The position numbers were made by a program, and so were the translations under genes. Source: Thermoplasmata archaeon (GTDB lineage Archaea > Thermoplasmatota > Thermoplasmata > Thermoplasmatales > Thermoplasmataceae). From it: DNA of 11,683 nucleotides. The notes beneath the pieces were generated by a model. The model had not been told where the DNA came from, ran no database searches, and worked only from the letters and a program-made list of their open reading frames with translations. This document shows, piece after piece, positions 6,331 to 11,683 of the stretch (positions are counted from its first letter, which is position 1; every line of letters starts with the position of its first letter). The stretch covers positions 1 to 11,683 of the forward strand of contig JAJZOT010000017.1 of the NCBI GenBank assembly GCA_021847855.1, written 5' to 3'.

Positions 6331-6454
6331 CTCCAATGGCGCTGTGAAACTTTATCTGATAGCATGTGACGTGCTTCCCATTGGGTTCTGTTATTTTAGA
6401 ATTCACTGTTATGATATTCCCAGCAGTAATTTTATCCCGAAAAAAGGTAACAAT

Positions 6455-6739
6455 TCAGATTTCAAGTGCTCTGTAAAGCACAATATACCCGGACAGGGAA
6501 ATTATATTTATTGCAAGGAGAAGAGCTGCAAGCCCGGATCCAAAATGAAGAGAAAGTGAATAGTATATGATTATCGCAATGACTCCCTGCGTCATGAGAA
6601 TTGAGCTGAAGGCTATGATGTTGCTGAATGAACCTGCCCTGAACTTTAAGTAACTTTTTACGTAAGAGACGAGAATTAAGGCGAATATCATTACAGAAAC
6701 CGACATTATTACAAGATTTGCTATCCAGAACGGACCCAT
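6455..6739 (-). CDS. Three-helix membrane protein of the NTF2-like/HTH operon
   Basis: This 94-residue protein has three hydrophobic helices (about 6-27, 39-61 and 67-89) joined by short loops, with a basic patch after the first (KSYLKFR), and no catalytic motif. It starts two bases after the stop of the winged-helix gene, so it is surely co-transcribed and likely co-translated. I do not recognise the family. A small membrane protein behind a DNA-binding protein suggests a membrane tether or sensor for the regulator, but that is inference from position. A T6 run about ten bases after the stop (6440-6445 on the plus strand as A6) may serve as termination signal. Confidence 0.7.
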   Translation of the reverse strand: MGPFWIANLVIMSVSVMIFALILVSYVKSYLKFRAGSFSNIIAFSSILMTQGVIAIIIYYSLSLHFGSGLAALLLAINIISLSGYIVLYRALEI

Positions 6740-6741
6740 TG

Positions 6742-7113
6742 TTAAATCTCCCCCTCTATCCCTGCAGCTATAAATATTTCTTGAAGTATTTTAATGTTGT
6801 TGATCAGGACAGGACCTGGAAAGTATACCTTGCCGTAACCATCGCCCTGAACCATGACTAAGTTGTTTGAAAGTAATACCTTCATGTGATGTTCAACTGT
6901 ACGGTAATTAACGCCGAGACTGGAACTCAACCTGTTAGCGTTTTTAGGACCTTCAATCAGTGATCTTATTATCTTGATTCTCATCTCTCCTCCTCTTGTT
7001 GATATGAATATCCACCATAACAGACGCTTGAATGAGCTCTGAAAATCCGTGACTGACAAATTCCCCGATAAATTAAATGGAATGAAATAAATGTTGTTGT
7101 GGATTCCATTCAT
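6742..7113 (-). CDS. ArsR-like winged helix-turn-helix transcription regulator
   Basis: The 123-residue protein carries one winged-helix domain (about residues 30-100): RLLWWIFISTRGGEMRIKII, then the HTH with PKNANRLSSSLGVNYRTVEH (recognition helix about 68-80), HHMKVLLSNNLV and a wing with YGKVYFPG. The R-LLWW-F-S-RGG-R-I-I pattern followed by N-A-N-L-L-Y-T-V-HH is a common archaeal ArsR-type regulator signature. There is no cysteine, so classical ArsR metal sensing is unlikely; the ligand is unknown. The first 25 residues have no clear fold. The ATG overlaps the TGA of the upstream surface-protein gene (ATGA), so the three genes form one tightly coupled unit, and the regulator probably acts on this operon or on related surface functions. 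Confidence 0.85.
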   Translation of the reverse strand: MNGIHNNIYFIPFNLSGNLSVTDFQSSFKRLLWWIFISTRGGEMRIKIIRSLIEGPKNANRLSSSLGVNYRTVEHHMKVLLSNNLVMVQGDGYGKVYFPGPVLINNIKILQEIFIAAGIEGEI

Positions 7114-8111
7114 AGTTTATTTACTGTATTGCTGCCCGTTATATGGAACACTTCATTGTAGATCATGTACTGTGGCATTCCGCTTTTAGCAGAAAATCCG
7201 TTGTTGAAATACATGATGTCGTATGAGACATTGATATACTTGAACTGTGAAGTGTTTGCTGCATTCTGAACTATGAACTGTACCGTCGCATTGACATTCG
7301 CCGTGTTTCCACTGATGGTTATAACCGGTGGGGATTCAGCATAGAACCAGACAGCTGACCAGAGACCAAAGAACCTGTTCCAGGTTGTATTTATCTCTGA
7401 GAGACCAGAATAAGTTCCATTTAATGGACCGCCTACCCAGTGAAGGGTCGCATTGGGTTCATACTCCTGCATCACAGTTGTGTTGTTTTCAATTGCTATG
7501 TTGTTCCAGTGGCTGAATGCAAGGCTTTCAATATAATTGCTGTTTACAAACTGCTCCGAGGCTGATACGAAACCAGCACCAACAATATGCCATGTTTCAG
7601 AATATATTGACCAGTTACCTCCATTGACCATATAGTCAAGAGTGTAGCTTATGTTCAGGTACTGTGTCTGTGTCTGATTGGCCACCGGGGTGAGAATGAA
7701 CTGGTTGCTTGATATTACCGTTGCTGTATTTCCATTGACTGTTACAGCTGGTGGCGTGACTGTATAATACCATACTGCTGACCAGAGACCAAAGAATTTA
7801 TTCCATGTGGATGTTATGTTGTTTACACCTGTGTAAGTTCCAGTCAATGGGCCGCCTATCCAGTGAAGAGTTGCGTTATCTGTATACTGAGTCTGCAGGA
7901 GGGATGAGTTCTCAATCGCTATGTAATTCCAGTGTGCATATGCATTCTTCAGAATAACAGATCCCTGCTGTGTATCATAACTGGTTTGTAGTCCATTATA
8001 GCTGGTTCTTTCACTGTTGAGGCCAGAGTATTCAAATACAAAAAGTCCAGCCATGACTATTGTCAGGGCTATGAATACTGCCGATATTACCTTTAGAGCT
8101 TTCAGATCCAT
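7110..8111 (-). CDS. Secreted/membrane-anchored protein with two tandem NTF2-like (SnoaL-like) domains
   Basis: The 333-residue protein has a signal anchor at 8-27 (VISAVFIALTIVMAGLFVF), a short Ser/Tyr-rich linker, then two copies of a domain of about 140 residues. Residues 59-132 and 200-273 align without gaps at an offset of 141, with 45 of 74 positions identical by my count. Both carry HW-N-IAIEN, NATLHW-GGPL-GTY and FFGLWSAVW, the pattern of SnoaL/DUF4440 NTF2-like folds. I count 14 N-x-S/T sequons after the anchor (for example Asn68, 79, 98, 145, 209, 241, 294), fitting a heavily N-glycosylated cell-surface protein. No catalytic residues are evident; the cone-shaped fold could bind a small ligand. 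It is the first gene of a unit with a regulator (ATGA overlap) and a membrane protein. Confidence 0.8.
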   Translation of the reverse strand: MDLKALKVISAVFIALTIVMAGLFVFEYSGLNSERTSYNGLQTSYDTQQGSVILKNAYAHWNYIAIENSSLLQTQYTDNATLHWIGGPLTGTYTGVNNITSTWNKFFGLWSAVWYYTVTPPAVTVNGNTATVISSNQFILTPVANQTQTQYLNISYTLDYMVNGGNWSIYSETWHIVGAGFVSASEQFVNSNYIESLAFSHWNNIAIENNTTVMQEYEPNATLHWVGGPLNGTYSGLSEINTTWNRFFGLWSAVWFYAESPPVITISGNTANVNATVQFIVQNAANTSQFKYINVSYDIMYFNNGFSAKSGMPQYMIYNEVFHITGSNTVNKL

Positions 8112-8191
8112 GTGCTGCCATTTCGATCTGTATCATCATTTTTTTTCAAATTATGTTACAGATCATATGCAGATCATGTGCAATTCAGATC
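8103..8191. repeat. Cluster of five CAGATC hexamers before the NTF2-like operon
   Basis: CAGATC occurs at 8103, 8159, 8170 and 8186, and inverted (GATCTG) at 8125. The copies at 8159 and 8170 are part of a tandem 11-base direct repeat, CAGATCATATG and CAGATCATGTG; the copy at 8103 continues as CAGATCCATGTG. The cluster spans the 62-base gap between two minus-strand genes and reaches a few codons into each. It probably overlaps the promoter of the NTF2-like operon (weak TATA-like CATAAT near 8152) and could be a binding array for the co-encoded winged-helix protein or the HxlR-type protein. Confidence 0.5.
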
Positions 8192-8587
8192 TAAACTAAT
8201 CTTCTCCGAGATCTTCAGAAATGGTATCAGGGAGTCCATTATCTTTTTTCCATTCCGCGTCAGGGAATAGACAACACCTTCATCGCTTTCCACCCGGATT
8301 AGAAGCCCCATATTCTCCAGTTCTTTCAAACGTTTAGATATTATGGTTGAACTTGAATGGGGAATGCTCCTGAGTATTTCATTGAAATTCTTCTTTATTC
8401 CATCATGTTCAAGAATTGCCAGAATGAGCATGGTATACTTTTTGCCAATCTGGGAAAATAACGGGAGTGATGGATCAACGCATATGGTCTCGTTTCCGGT
8501 CCTGATCATGCATATATCGTTTCTCTTTCTTGTCCTTTCTCTCTCCTTATCCTCATTATTCATGTGCATTATTTCAACAATCATCAT
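8174..8587 (-). CDS. HxlR-type winged-helix transcription regulator
   Basis: Residues 36-130 form an HxlR-type domain: CVDPSLPLFSQIGKKYTMLI with the conserved N-terminal cysteine (Cys36) and the I-G-K-W-like strand (here IGKKY), then NEILRSIPHSSSTIISKRLK as HTH, ELENMGLLIR and a wing ending VVYSLTRNGKKIM. HxlR proteins bind DNA as dimers, and several sense redox stress or electrophiles through that cysteine; Cys26 and Cys136 are also present. The first 35 residues are highly charged and may not all be translated: ATGs at 8587, 8563 and 8509 are possible starts, and none has a clear Shine-Dalgarno. The gene faces away from the mercury unit across 121 bases, so control of that unit is plausible though unproven. 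Confidence 0.82.
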   Translation of the reverse strand: MMIVEIMHMNNEDKERERTRKRNDICMIRTGNETICVDPSLPLFSQIGKKYTMLILAILEHDGIKKNFNEILRSIPHSSSTIISKRLKELENMGLLIRVESDEGVVYSLTRNGKKIMDSLIPFLKISEKISLDLNCT

Positions 8588-8631
8588 CCAGTTATATTCT
8601 TTTTCACATCCTTTGTGATAAGTTGATTTTC

Positions 8632-8644
8632 AGGTTTTAAACCT
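8632..8644. promoter_or_regulatory. Palindromic TATA/operator between hxlR-type gene and mer unit
   Basis: AGGTTTTAAACCT is a 13-base perfect palindrome (6-bp arms around one base). On the minus strand its core TTTAAAA follows the BRE-like GGAAAGG and would serve as TATA element of the HxlR-type gene, starting transcription near 8612. A dimeric regulator bound here would block that promoter and sits about 40 bases from the mer TATA box, so it is a natural autoregulatory site. Confidence 0.45.
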
Positions 8645-8680
8645 TTCCAGAATTAAGATAAACTTTTCTTTACGTTCTGC

Positions 8681-8690
8681 CATATATACG
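8681..8690 (+). promoter_or_regulatory. TATA element of the HMA-merA unit
   Basis: CATATATACG is centred about 24 bases before the GTG at 8709 and only 15 before the in-frame TTG at 8700. With archaeal TATA-to-start spacing the transcript begins near 8709-8711, which favours GTG 8709 as the start codon of a leaderless message. Confidence 0.55.
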
Positions 8691-8708
8691 ATTTCATGAT
8701 TGAGAACT

Positions 8709-8942
8709 GTGGCATCAAAGAAAGTAACTATACGCGTATTTGGGATGACATGCGATGATTGCGTGAGAACAGTAAGCGAGGGGCTTAAGGAAGGGGGAGC
8801 CAGTGAAATATTTGTTTCACTGAAGAACGGGACTGCTTCAGCTGTTGTTGATGACAGCATGATAAGGCCCGATGATCTTTCGAGGCTCCCGGTTTTTAGT
8901 GAAAAGTCACACTACAGGGCTCAGGTAAGAAAGGTGGAGTGA
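8709..8942 (+). CDS. Free-standing heavy-metal-associated (HMA) domain protein, MerP/NmerA-like
   Basis: This 77-residue protein is a single HMA domain: VTIRVFGMTCDDCVRTVSEG near the start, with the metal-binding pair Cys15 and Cys18 in GMTC-x-x-C, then a second half with VSLKNGTASAVVDDSMI. There is no signal peptide, so unlike bacterial periplasmic MerP it acts in the cytoplasm. It should capture Hg(II) and hand it to MerA, the job done by the fused N-terminal domain (NmerA) in many bacterial mercuric reductases. The next gene starts inside its stop codon (GTGA overlap), fitting production together with MerA. The frame also permits a TTG start at 8700, but the TATA position favours GTG 8709. 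It could pass for a copper chaperone; the neighbour makes mercury far more likely. Confidence 0.85.
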   Translation: MASKKVTIRVFGMTCDDCVRTVSEGLKEGGASEIFVSLKNGTASAVVDDSMIRPDDLSRLPVFSEKSHYRAQVRKVE

Positions 8943-10369
8943 TCTTGAAAAATGAATATGATCTGGTTATTCTTGGAAGGGGTGCCGCAGCCTTCTCAGC
9001 CGCAATAAAAGCCAGCGAGATAACCGCGGGACAGGCTACAATAGCAATGATTGGATTCGGACCCCTTGGAGGTACCTGTGTGAATGTGGGTTGCGTCCCG
9101 TCCAAGTACCTCATAGAAGCTGCCAAAGTGGCACACACACAATCAAGTCCAAGGTATCCTGGGATTGAACCGGGGCATCCTTCTATAAATTTTGGGGAAC
9201 TTATGGAATCCCTCCGTAGAACGGTAAAAGAGGAGCGAAAAGAAAGGTATGAGAACGTCATTAAGTCTTATGAAAATATTGATGTCTATGAGGGTAAAGC
9301 TCAGTTCGTGGACAGAGATGCCATAATTGTCAAAAACAATTCTAATCCTAAAAAATTGAAAGGATATAACTTCATAATTGCAACAGGTTCTTCCACAAAA
9401 ATACCAAAAATAGAAGGTCTGAATGAAACCGGGTATATAACAAGCAATACAGTTTGGGATCTTAACAGTCTTCCCAGAACTCTGACAATACTGGGCGGAG
9501 GTTTTATAGGACTTGAAATAGGACAGTCGCTGGAAAGGCTTGGTACCAAAGTTACCATCATAAAAGAACATAATACAGTTGCACCAGGAATTGAGGAAGA
9601 GATAGGAAAGACACTCATGGAAATACTCACATCGGAGGGCATTGACTTCAGGAACGGAAAGAAGATTCTGAGAGTCTATTCCCGCAATGGAAAAAAAGTA
9701 GTTGAAATGCAATCCAATTTGGGAAAAGAAGAGGTAGAGGCGGATGAAATACTCGTTTCATCTGGAAGAATGCCCAATGTGGCAGATCTTGATCTTGAAA
9801 AGGCTGGGGTTAAGTACTCTGAAAATGGTATATCTGTGGATGAAACAATGAAAACATCAAACCCACTTATCTATGCGGCAGGAGATGTTGTCGATCAGAA
9901 ATACAGGCTCGAGACTCTTGCAGCCAGTGAAGGTTCAATAGCTGCTTCAAACATATACGAAAGCAATGAAAAGAGAATAAACCTGCAACTGGTTCCATGG
10001 GCTGTTTTCACAGAACCCCAGTTCGCATCTGTAGGATTAACGGAATCCCAGTACAATGCAACGGGAAGAAAGAGCACCACGAGAGTTGTTCCGCTCGAAC
10101 TTGTACCAAAGGCAAGAATACTGAAGGAATACCATGGCTCTTTCAAGATAGTTGTTGATTCTGAAACTGAAAAGATTGTTGGCGTGCACGCCCTTTCACC
10201 CTATGCCGCTGAATTCATAATTGAAGGTGTTTATGCCATAAAATATGGTCTTACATTCAGGGACCTTATTGAGAACAGCCACATATTTCCAACAGTAGCT
10301 GAAGGAATAAAACTTACATCCCAGTCATTCACCAGGGATCTGTCCAGGATGAGCTGCTGCATGGAATGA
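8939..10369 (+). CDS. merA: Mercuric reductase, catalytic core
   Basis: Flavoprotein that reduces Hg(II) to volatile Hg(0) with NADPH in the cytoplasm. Landmarks over 476 residues: FAD-binding GRGAAAFSA at 13-21; the redox-active disulfide GGTCVNVGCVPSK with Cys47 and Cys52; Tyr166 in GYITS at the place of the active-site Tyr264 of Tn501 MerA; NADPH-binding GGGFIGLEIG at 186-195; AAGDV at 313-317; and a dimerisation domain ending in MSCCME, with the vicinal Cys473-Cys474 pair that marks mercuric reductases against other disulfide reductases. The N-terminal HMA domain is missing and is supplied by the gene before. The position of Tn501 Tyr605 appears to be Phe450 (HIFPTVAEG). Start is GTG 8939, overlapping the upstream stop by four bases; TTG 8945 is an alternative. 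Confidence 0.93.
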   Translation: MILKNEYDLVILGRGAAAFSAAIKASEITAGQATIAMIGFGPLGGTCVNVGCVPSKYLIEAAKVAHTQSSPRYPGIEPGHPSINFGELMESLRRTVKEERKERYENVIKSYENIDVYEGKAQFVDRDAIIVKNNSNPKKLKGYNFIIATGSSTKIPKIEGLNETGYITSNTVWDLNSLPRTLTILGGGFIGLEIGQSLERLGTKVTIIKEHNTVAPGIEEEIGKTLMEILTSEGIDFRNGKKILRVYSRNGKKVVEMQSNLGKEEVEADEILVSSGRMPNVADLDLEKAGVKYSENGISVDETMKTSNPLIYAAGDVVDQKYRLETLAASEGSIAASNIYESNEKRINLQLVPWAVFTEPQFASVGLTESQYNATGRKSTTRVVPLELVPKARILKEYHGSFKIVVDSETEKIVGVHALSPYAAEFIIEGVYAIKYGLTFRDLIENSHIFPTVAEGIKLTSQSFTRDLSRMSCCME

Positions 10370-10406
10370 AAATAATTATCTTGAAGAGGTTTCTTGTCCG
10401 GTATAG

Positions 10407-10730
10407 TTATGAGATCAGTTTCATTTCATGAATCATTGACATGTATGTTTCAGACTCTTTGGACGTTCTAACATGTATCTCAAACGGATGCTCGAAACCT
10501 TTTTCAGTTAATGAAAATAACATCTCTCCATATGGTACGTCTGTTACTACAAGGATATCGATATCGCTGGCCATGTTGTGCCTTCCAGTAAGGGCAGAAC
10601 CGAAAAGATAAACCTTTGCATCTTTATCTGTGCTTTTGACGACTTTGACAAGCCTGTTGATCTCCGATTGAAGATTTTCCCATATCTTTCTTTTCCTCAC
10701 GGTTTCATTTACACGCATGCCTGAGTTCAT
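10407..10730 (-). CDS. MNT-type minimal nucleotidyltransferase (HEPN partner)
   Basis: The 107-residue protein has the polymerase-beta-like nucleotidyltransferase signature: KVYLFGSALTGRHN at 39-52 (Gly44-Ser45), followed by ASDIDILVV with the metal-binding Asp57 and Asp59. No other domain is present, which is the minimal MNT type. In characterised HEPN/MNT toxin-antitoxin pairs the MNT protein is the antitoxin and inactivates the HEPN toxin, in some cases by AMPylation. The gene begins 26 bases inside the end of the HEPN gene, so the two are coupled; the Met at 10718 is an alternative start. It converges on merA with only 37 bases between, where no terminator hairpin is visible. Confidence 0.87.
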   Translation of the reverse strand: MNSGMRVNETVRKRKIWENLQSEINRLVKVVKSTDKDAKVYLFGSALTGRHNMASDIDILVVTDVPYGEMLFSLTEKGFEHPFEIHVRTSKESETYMSMIHEMKLIS

Positions 10731-11106
10731 CCGTTATAACCCCCGTTATTTCATAGAGTTTTTTTACGTCATCTTCGTCAAATGATTTCTGAAAGTATCT
10801 CGAAGTTGCATAAGCGTCCTCCAGCATATTCAGCTGGAATGAGTACTGATTCAGAAGAAAATATGCTTTTTCCCCGCAATTTCCTCCAGAAGATTCGTAT
10901 GCAAGCTTAAGAAGGTCCCTCAAACTGTGAGATCGCGGATAATCACCTGCACTGCTTAACAGTATTGATTTCAACGTTAATTCCAGTGACTGTTGCAAAC
11001 TGAATGTAGCCAGATCATAGAATTCTTCATCGATTTGCAATTTTGCAGTTATCAGGAATCTGTCTGCTTTCTGTGCAAGGAACTGGACAAAGTCTTCAGA
11101 TGACAT
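10705..11106 (-). CDS. HEPN-domain protein (toxin partner of MNT)
   Basis: The 133-residue, mostly helical protein has the HEPN pattern: FVQFLAQKADRFLITAKLQI, then FYDLATFSLQQSLELTLKSI, the HSLRDLL segment at 60-66, and LEDAYATSRYF at 95-105. HEPN proteins next to MNT genes are usually RNA-cleaving or translation-blocking toxins. The RNase motif R-x(4-6)-H of active HEPN toxins is not found: Arg58-Ser-His60 and Arg129-His130 are too close together and Arg103 has no histidine behind it. It may therefore be inactive as RNase or act in another way. The start at 11106 fits a TATA element 27 bases upstream (leaderless), with a palindrome over the start codon that may be an operator. Confidence 0.85.
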   Translation of the reverse strand: MSSEDFVQFLAQKADRFLITAKLQIDEEFYDLATFSLQQSLELTLKSILLSSAGDYPRSHSLRDLLKLAYESSGGNCGEKAYFLLNQYSFQLNMLEDAYATSRYFQKSFDEDDVKKLYEITGVITDELRHACK

Positions 11107-11115
11107 ACTGTATGT
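11103..11115. promoter_or_regulatory. Palindrome over the HEPN start codon
   Basis: ACATACTGTATGT is a perfect 13-base palindrome (6-bp arms). It covers the HEPN ATG and the predicted transcription start, between the TATA box and the gene. A bound HEPN/MNT complex or other dimer would block initiation, as in autoregulated toxin-antitoxin operons. Judged by symmetry and position only. Confidence 0.42.
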
Positions 11116-11128
11116 ATTATATTCAAAA

Positions 11129-11140
11129 CATATATAACCG
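11129..11140 (-). promoter_or_regulatory. TATA element of the HEPN-MNT operon
   Basis: The minus strand reads CGGTTATATATG, centred 27 bases before the HEPN ATG. The TATATA core is symmetric and also lies 24 bases before an ATG on the plus strand (11158), so it could in principle serve both directions. Confidence 0.55.
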
Positions 11141-11157
11141 TCACCTTTTCCGAATTT

Positions 11158-11349
11158 ATGATCAAGAAAGCTCCGAACTTCAGAAAGGAGACATATCGCG
11201 AAATATTGTTTTCACCGCTGTCGTTATCCTTATTTACATATATCCTCACAAGGAATGGATTTAATTCAACTGGCGTTGACAGTCTCATCCTGAACACATA
11301 TACACCGTCTGTATCTGTTATGCCTGCAGAATCCTTTGCCAGTGATTAG
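11158..11349 (+). CDS. Doubtful small ORF in the HEPN-thrC gap
   Basis: A 63-residue frame starting MIKKAPNFRKETYREI has an A/T-rich TATA core 24 bases upstream and ends with TAG 11347-11349, overlapping the stop of thrC on the other strand by four bases. It has no motif, a single weakly hydrophobic stretch (SPLSLSLFTYIL) and no recognised family. The opposite strand is also open through most of the gap, in the same frame as thrC after its stop. The gap of about 240 bases may hold no gene at all. Confidence 0.2.
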   Translation: MIKKAPNFRKETYREILFSPLSLSLFTYILTRNGFNSTGVDSLILNTYTPSVSVMPAESFASD

Positions 11350-11683
11350 CTGCCTATTTCGCGTATAAATGATCCCACGGACAGGTGCCTGTTGCTAACA
11401 GGCATTGATGCCAGATCTTTGAGAATATGGCCTGTCAGAACGCATGCAATCCTGTCGGTTCGATCGATTGTGCCCTCTTCAACCAGTTTCCTGATTCCGG
11501 CCACGGAGGCGGCCGAAGCAGGTTCACAGCCTATGCCAGATCTATCTATCACCCGTTTTGCATCCATTATTTCATCGTCGCTTACCTTTGTTACAATGCC
11601 ATCAGTATATTTTATAGAGATCAGTGCTTTTTCCCAGTTCACAGGATTGCCAATCCTTATTGCACTTGCAATGGTTTTTGCCT
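11346..11683 (-). CDS. thrC: Threonine synthase, C-terminal part (runs off right edge)
   Basis: The PLP enzyme converts O-phosphohomoserine to threonine. The visible 112 residues are read from the window edge: AKTIASAIRIGNPVNWEKAL, then DDEIMDAKRVI, GIGCEPASAASVAGIRKL and LTGHILKDL, which is the C-terminal pattern of threonine synthase (A-I-R-I-G-N-P, E-P-A-S-A-A, TGHxLKD; the usual Gly after TGH is Ile here). The gene continues to the right beyond the window, so the PLP lysine is not seen. The end at IREIGS is natural. It completes, with asd and lysC about 5 kb to the left, three of the steps from aspartate to threonine; homoserine dehydrogenase and kinase are not in this window. Confidence 0.88.
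   Translation of the reverse strand, partial: AKTIASAIRIGNPVNWEKALISIKYTDGIVTKVSDDEIMDAKRVIDRSGIGCEPASAASVAGIRKLVEEGTIDRTDRIACVLTGHILKDLASMPVSNRHLSVGSFIREIGS

Noticed and set aside
6286..6336. 17-residue N-terminal extension of Asd
   Set aside because: It precedes the normal N-terminus of the family and a good Shine-Dalgarno stands before the internal ATG.
9143..9712. 189-codon minus-strand frame opposite merA
   Set aside because: Shadow of merA, whose motifs are all intact on the plus strand.
1..11683. CRISPR arrays, tRNA genes and complete insertion sequences
   Set aside because: No regularly spaced direct repeats, no tRNA cloverleaf and no full element were seen; only the tnpA start at the left edge is mobile-element DNA.

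Overview
The window looks like chromosomal DNA of an archaeon, most probably an acidophilic thermophile of the Thermoplasmatales (inference from gene content and promoter style, no database search). The signs are an archaeal-type aspartate-semialdehyde dehydrogenase, an IS607-type recombinase, VapBC and HEPN/MNT pairs, a mercuric reductase lacking its fused metal-binding domain, and a sequon-rich surface protein. Several genes have an A/T-rich TATA element about 24-28 bases before the start codon and no Shine-Dalgarno sequence, which fits leaderless transcripts. The DNA is moderately AT-rich.

Layout, left to right. 1-169: start of an IS607 tnpA running off the left edge. 423-2119: two-gene operon (minus strand) of a DUF3311-type small membrane protein and a sodium:solute symporter, ending in a hairpin/T-tract terminator. 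About 2300-2463: a G+C-richer block that folds on paper into a long nested helix with a three-way junction, the best candidate here for an undescribed structured RNA. 2478-2666: a small cysteine-rich protein. 2768-3397: an alpha/beta hydrolase. 3398-4311: a decaying stretch with a frameshifted vapB, a frameshifted and truncated vapC, and a severed N-terminus of an iron-sulfur protein. 4312-6285: aspartate semialdehyde dehydrogenase and an ACT-less aspartate kinase as an asd-lysC operon. 6455-8111: a tightly coupled three-gene unit (tandem NTF2-like surface protein, winged-helix regulator, three-helix membrane protein). 8174-8587: an HxlR-type regulator, divergent from the mercury unit 8709-10369 (free HMA domain plus MerA). 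10407-11106: an overlapping HEPN/MNT pair. 11346-11683: the C-terminal part of threonine synthase, running off the right edge.

How the genes fit together. Aspartate kinase, ASD and threonine synthase are steps of the aspartate-to-threonine pathway, with unrelated modules lying between asd-lysC and thrC. The HMA protein and MerA should bind and reduce Hg(II), with the divergent HxlR protein a plausible regulator. The NTF2-like/HTH/membrane unit looks like a surface-linked regulatory module of unknown function, with repeated CAGATC hexamers at its 5' end. The IS607 gene, the dead VapBC pair, the severed Fe-S gene and the HEPN/MNT pair show that the spaces between housekeeping genes are sites of gene gain and loss.
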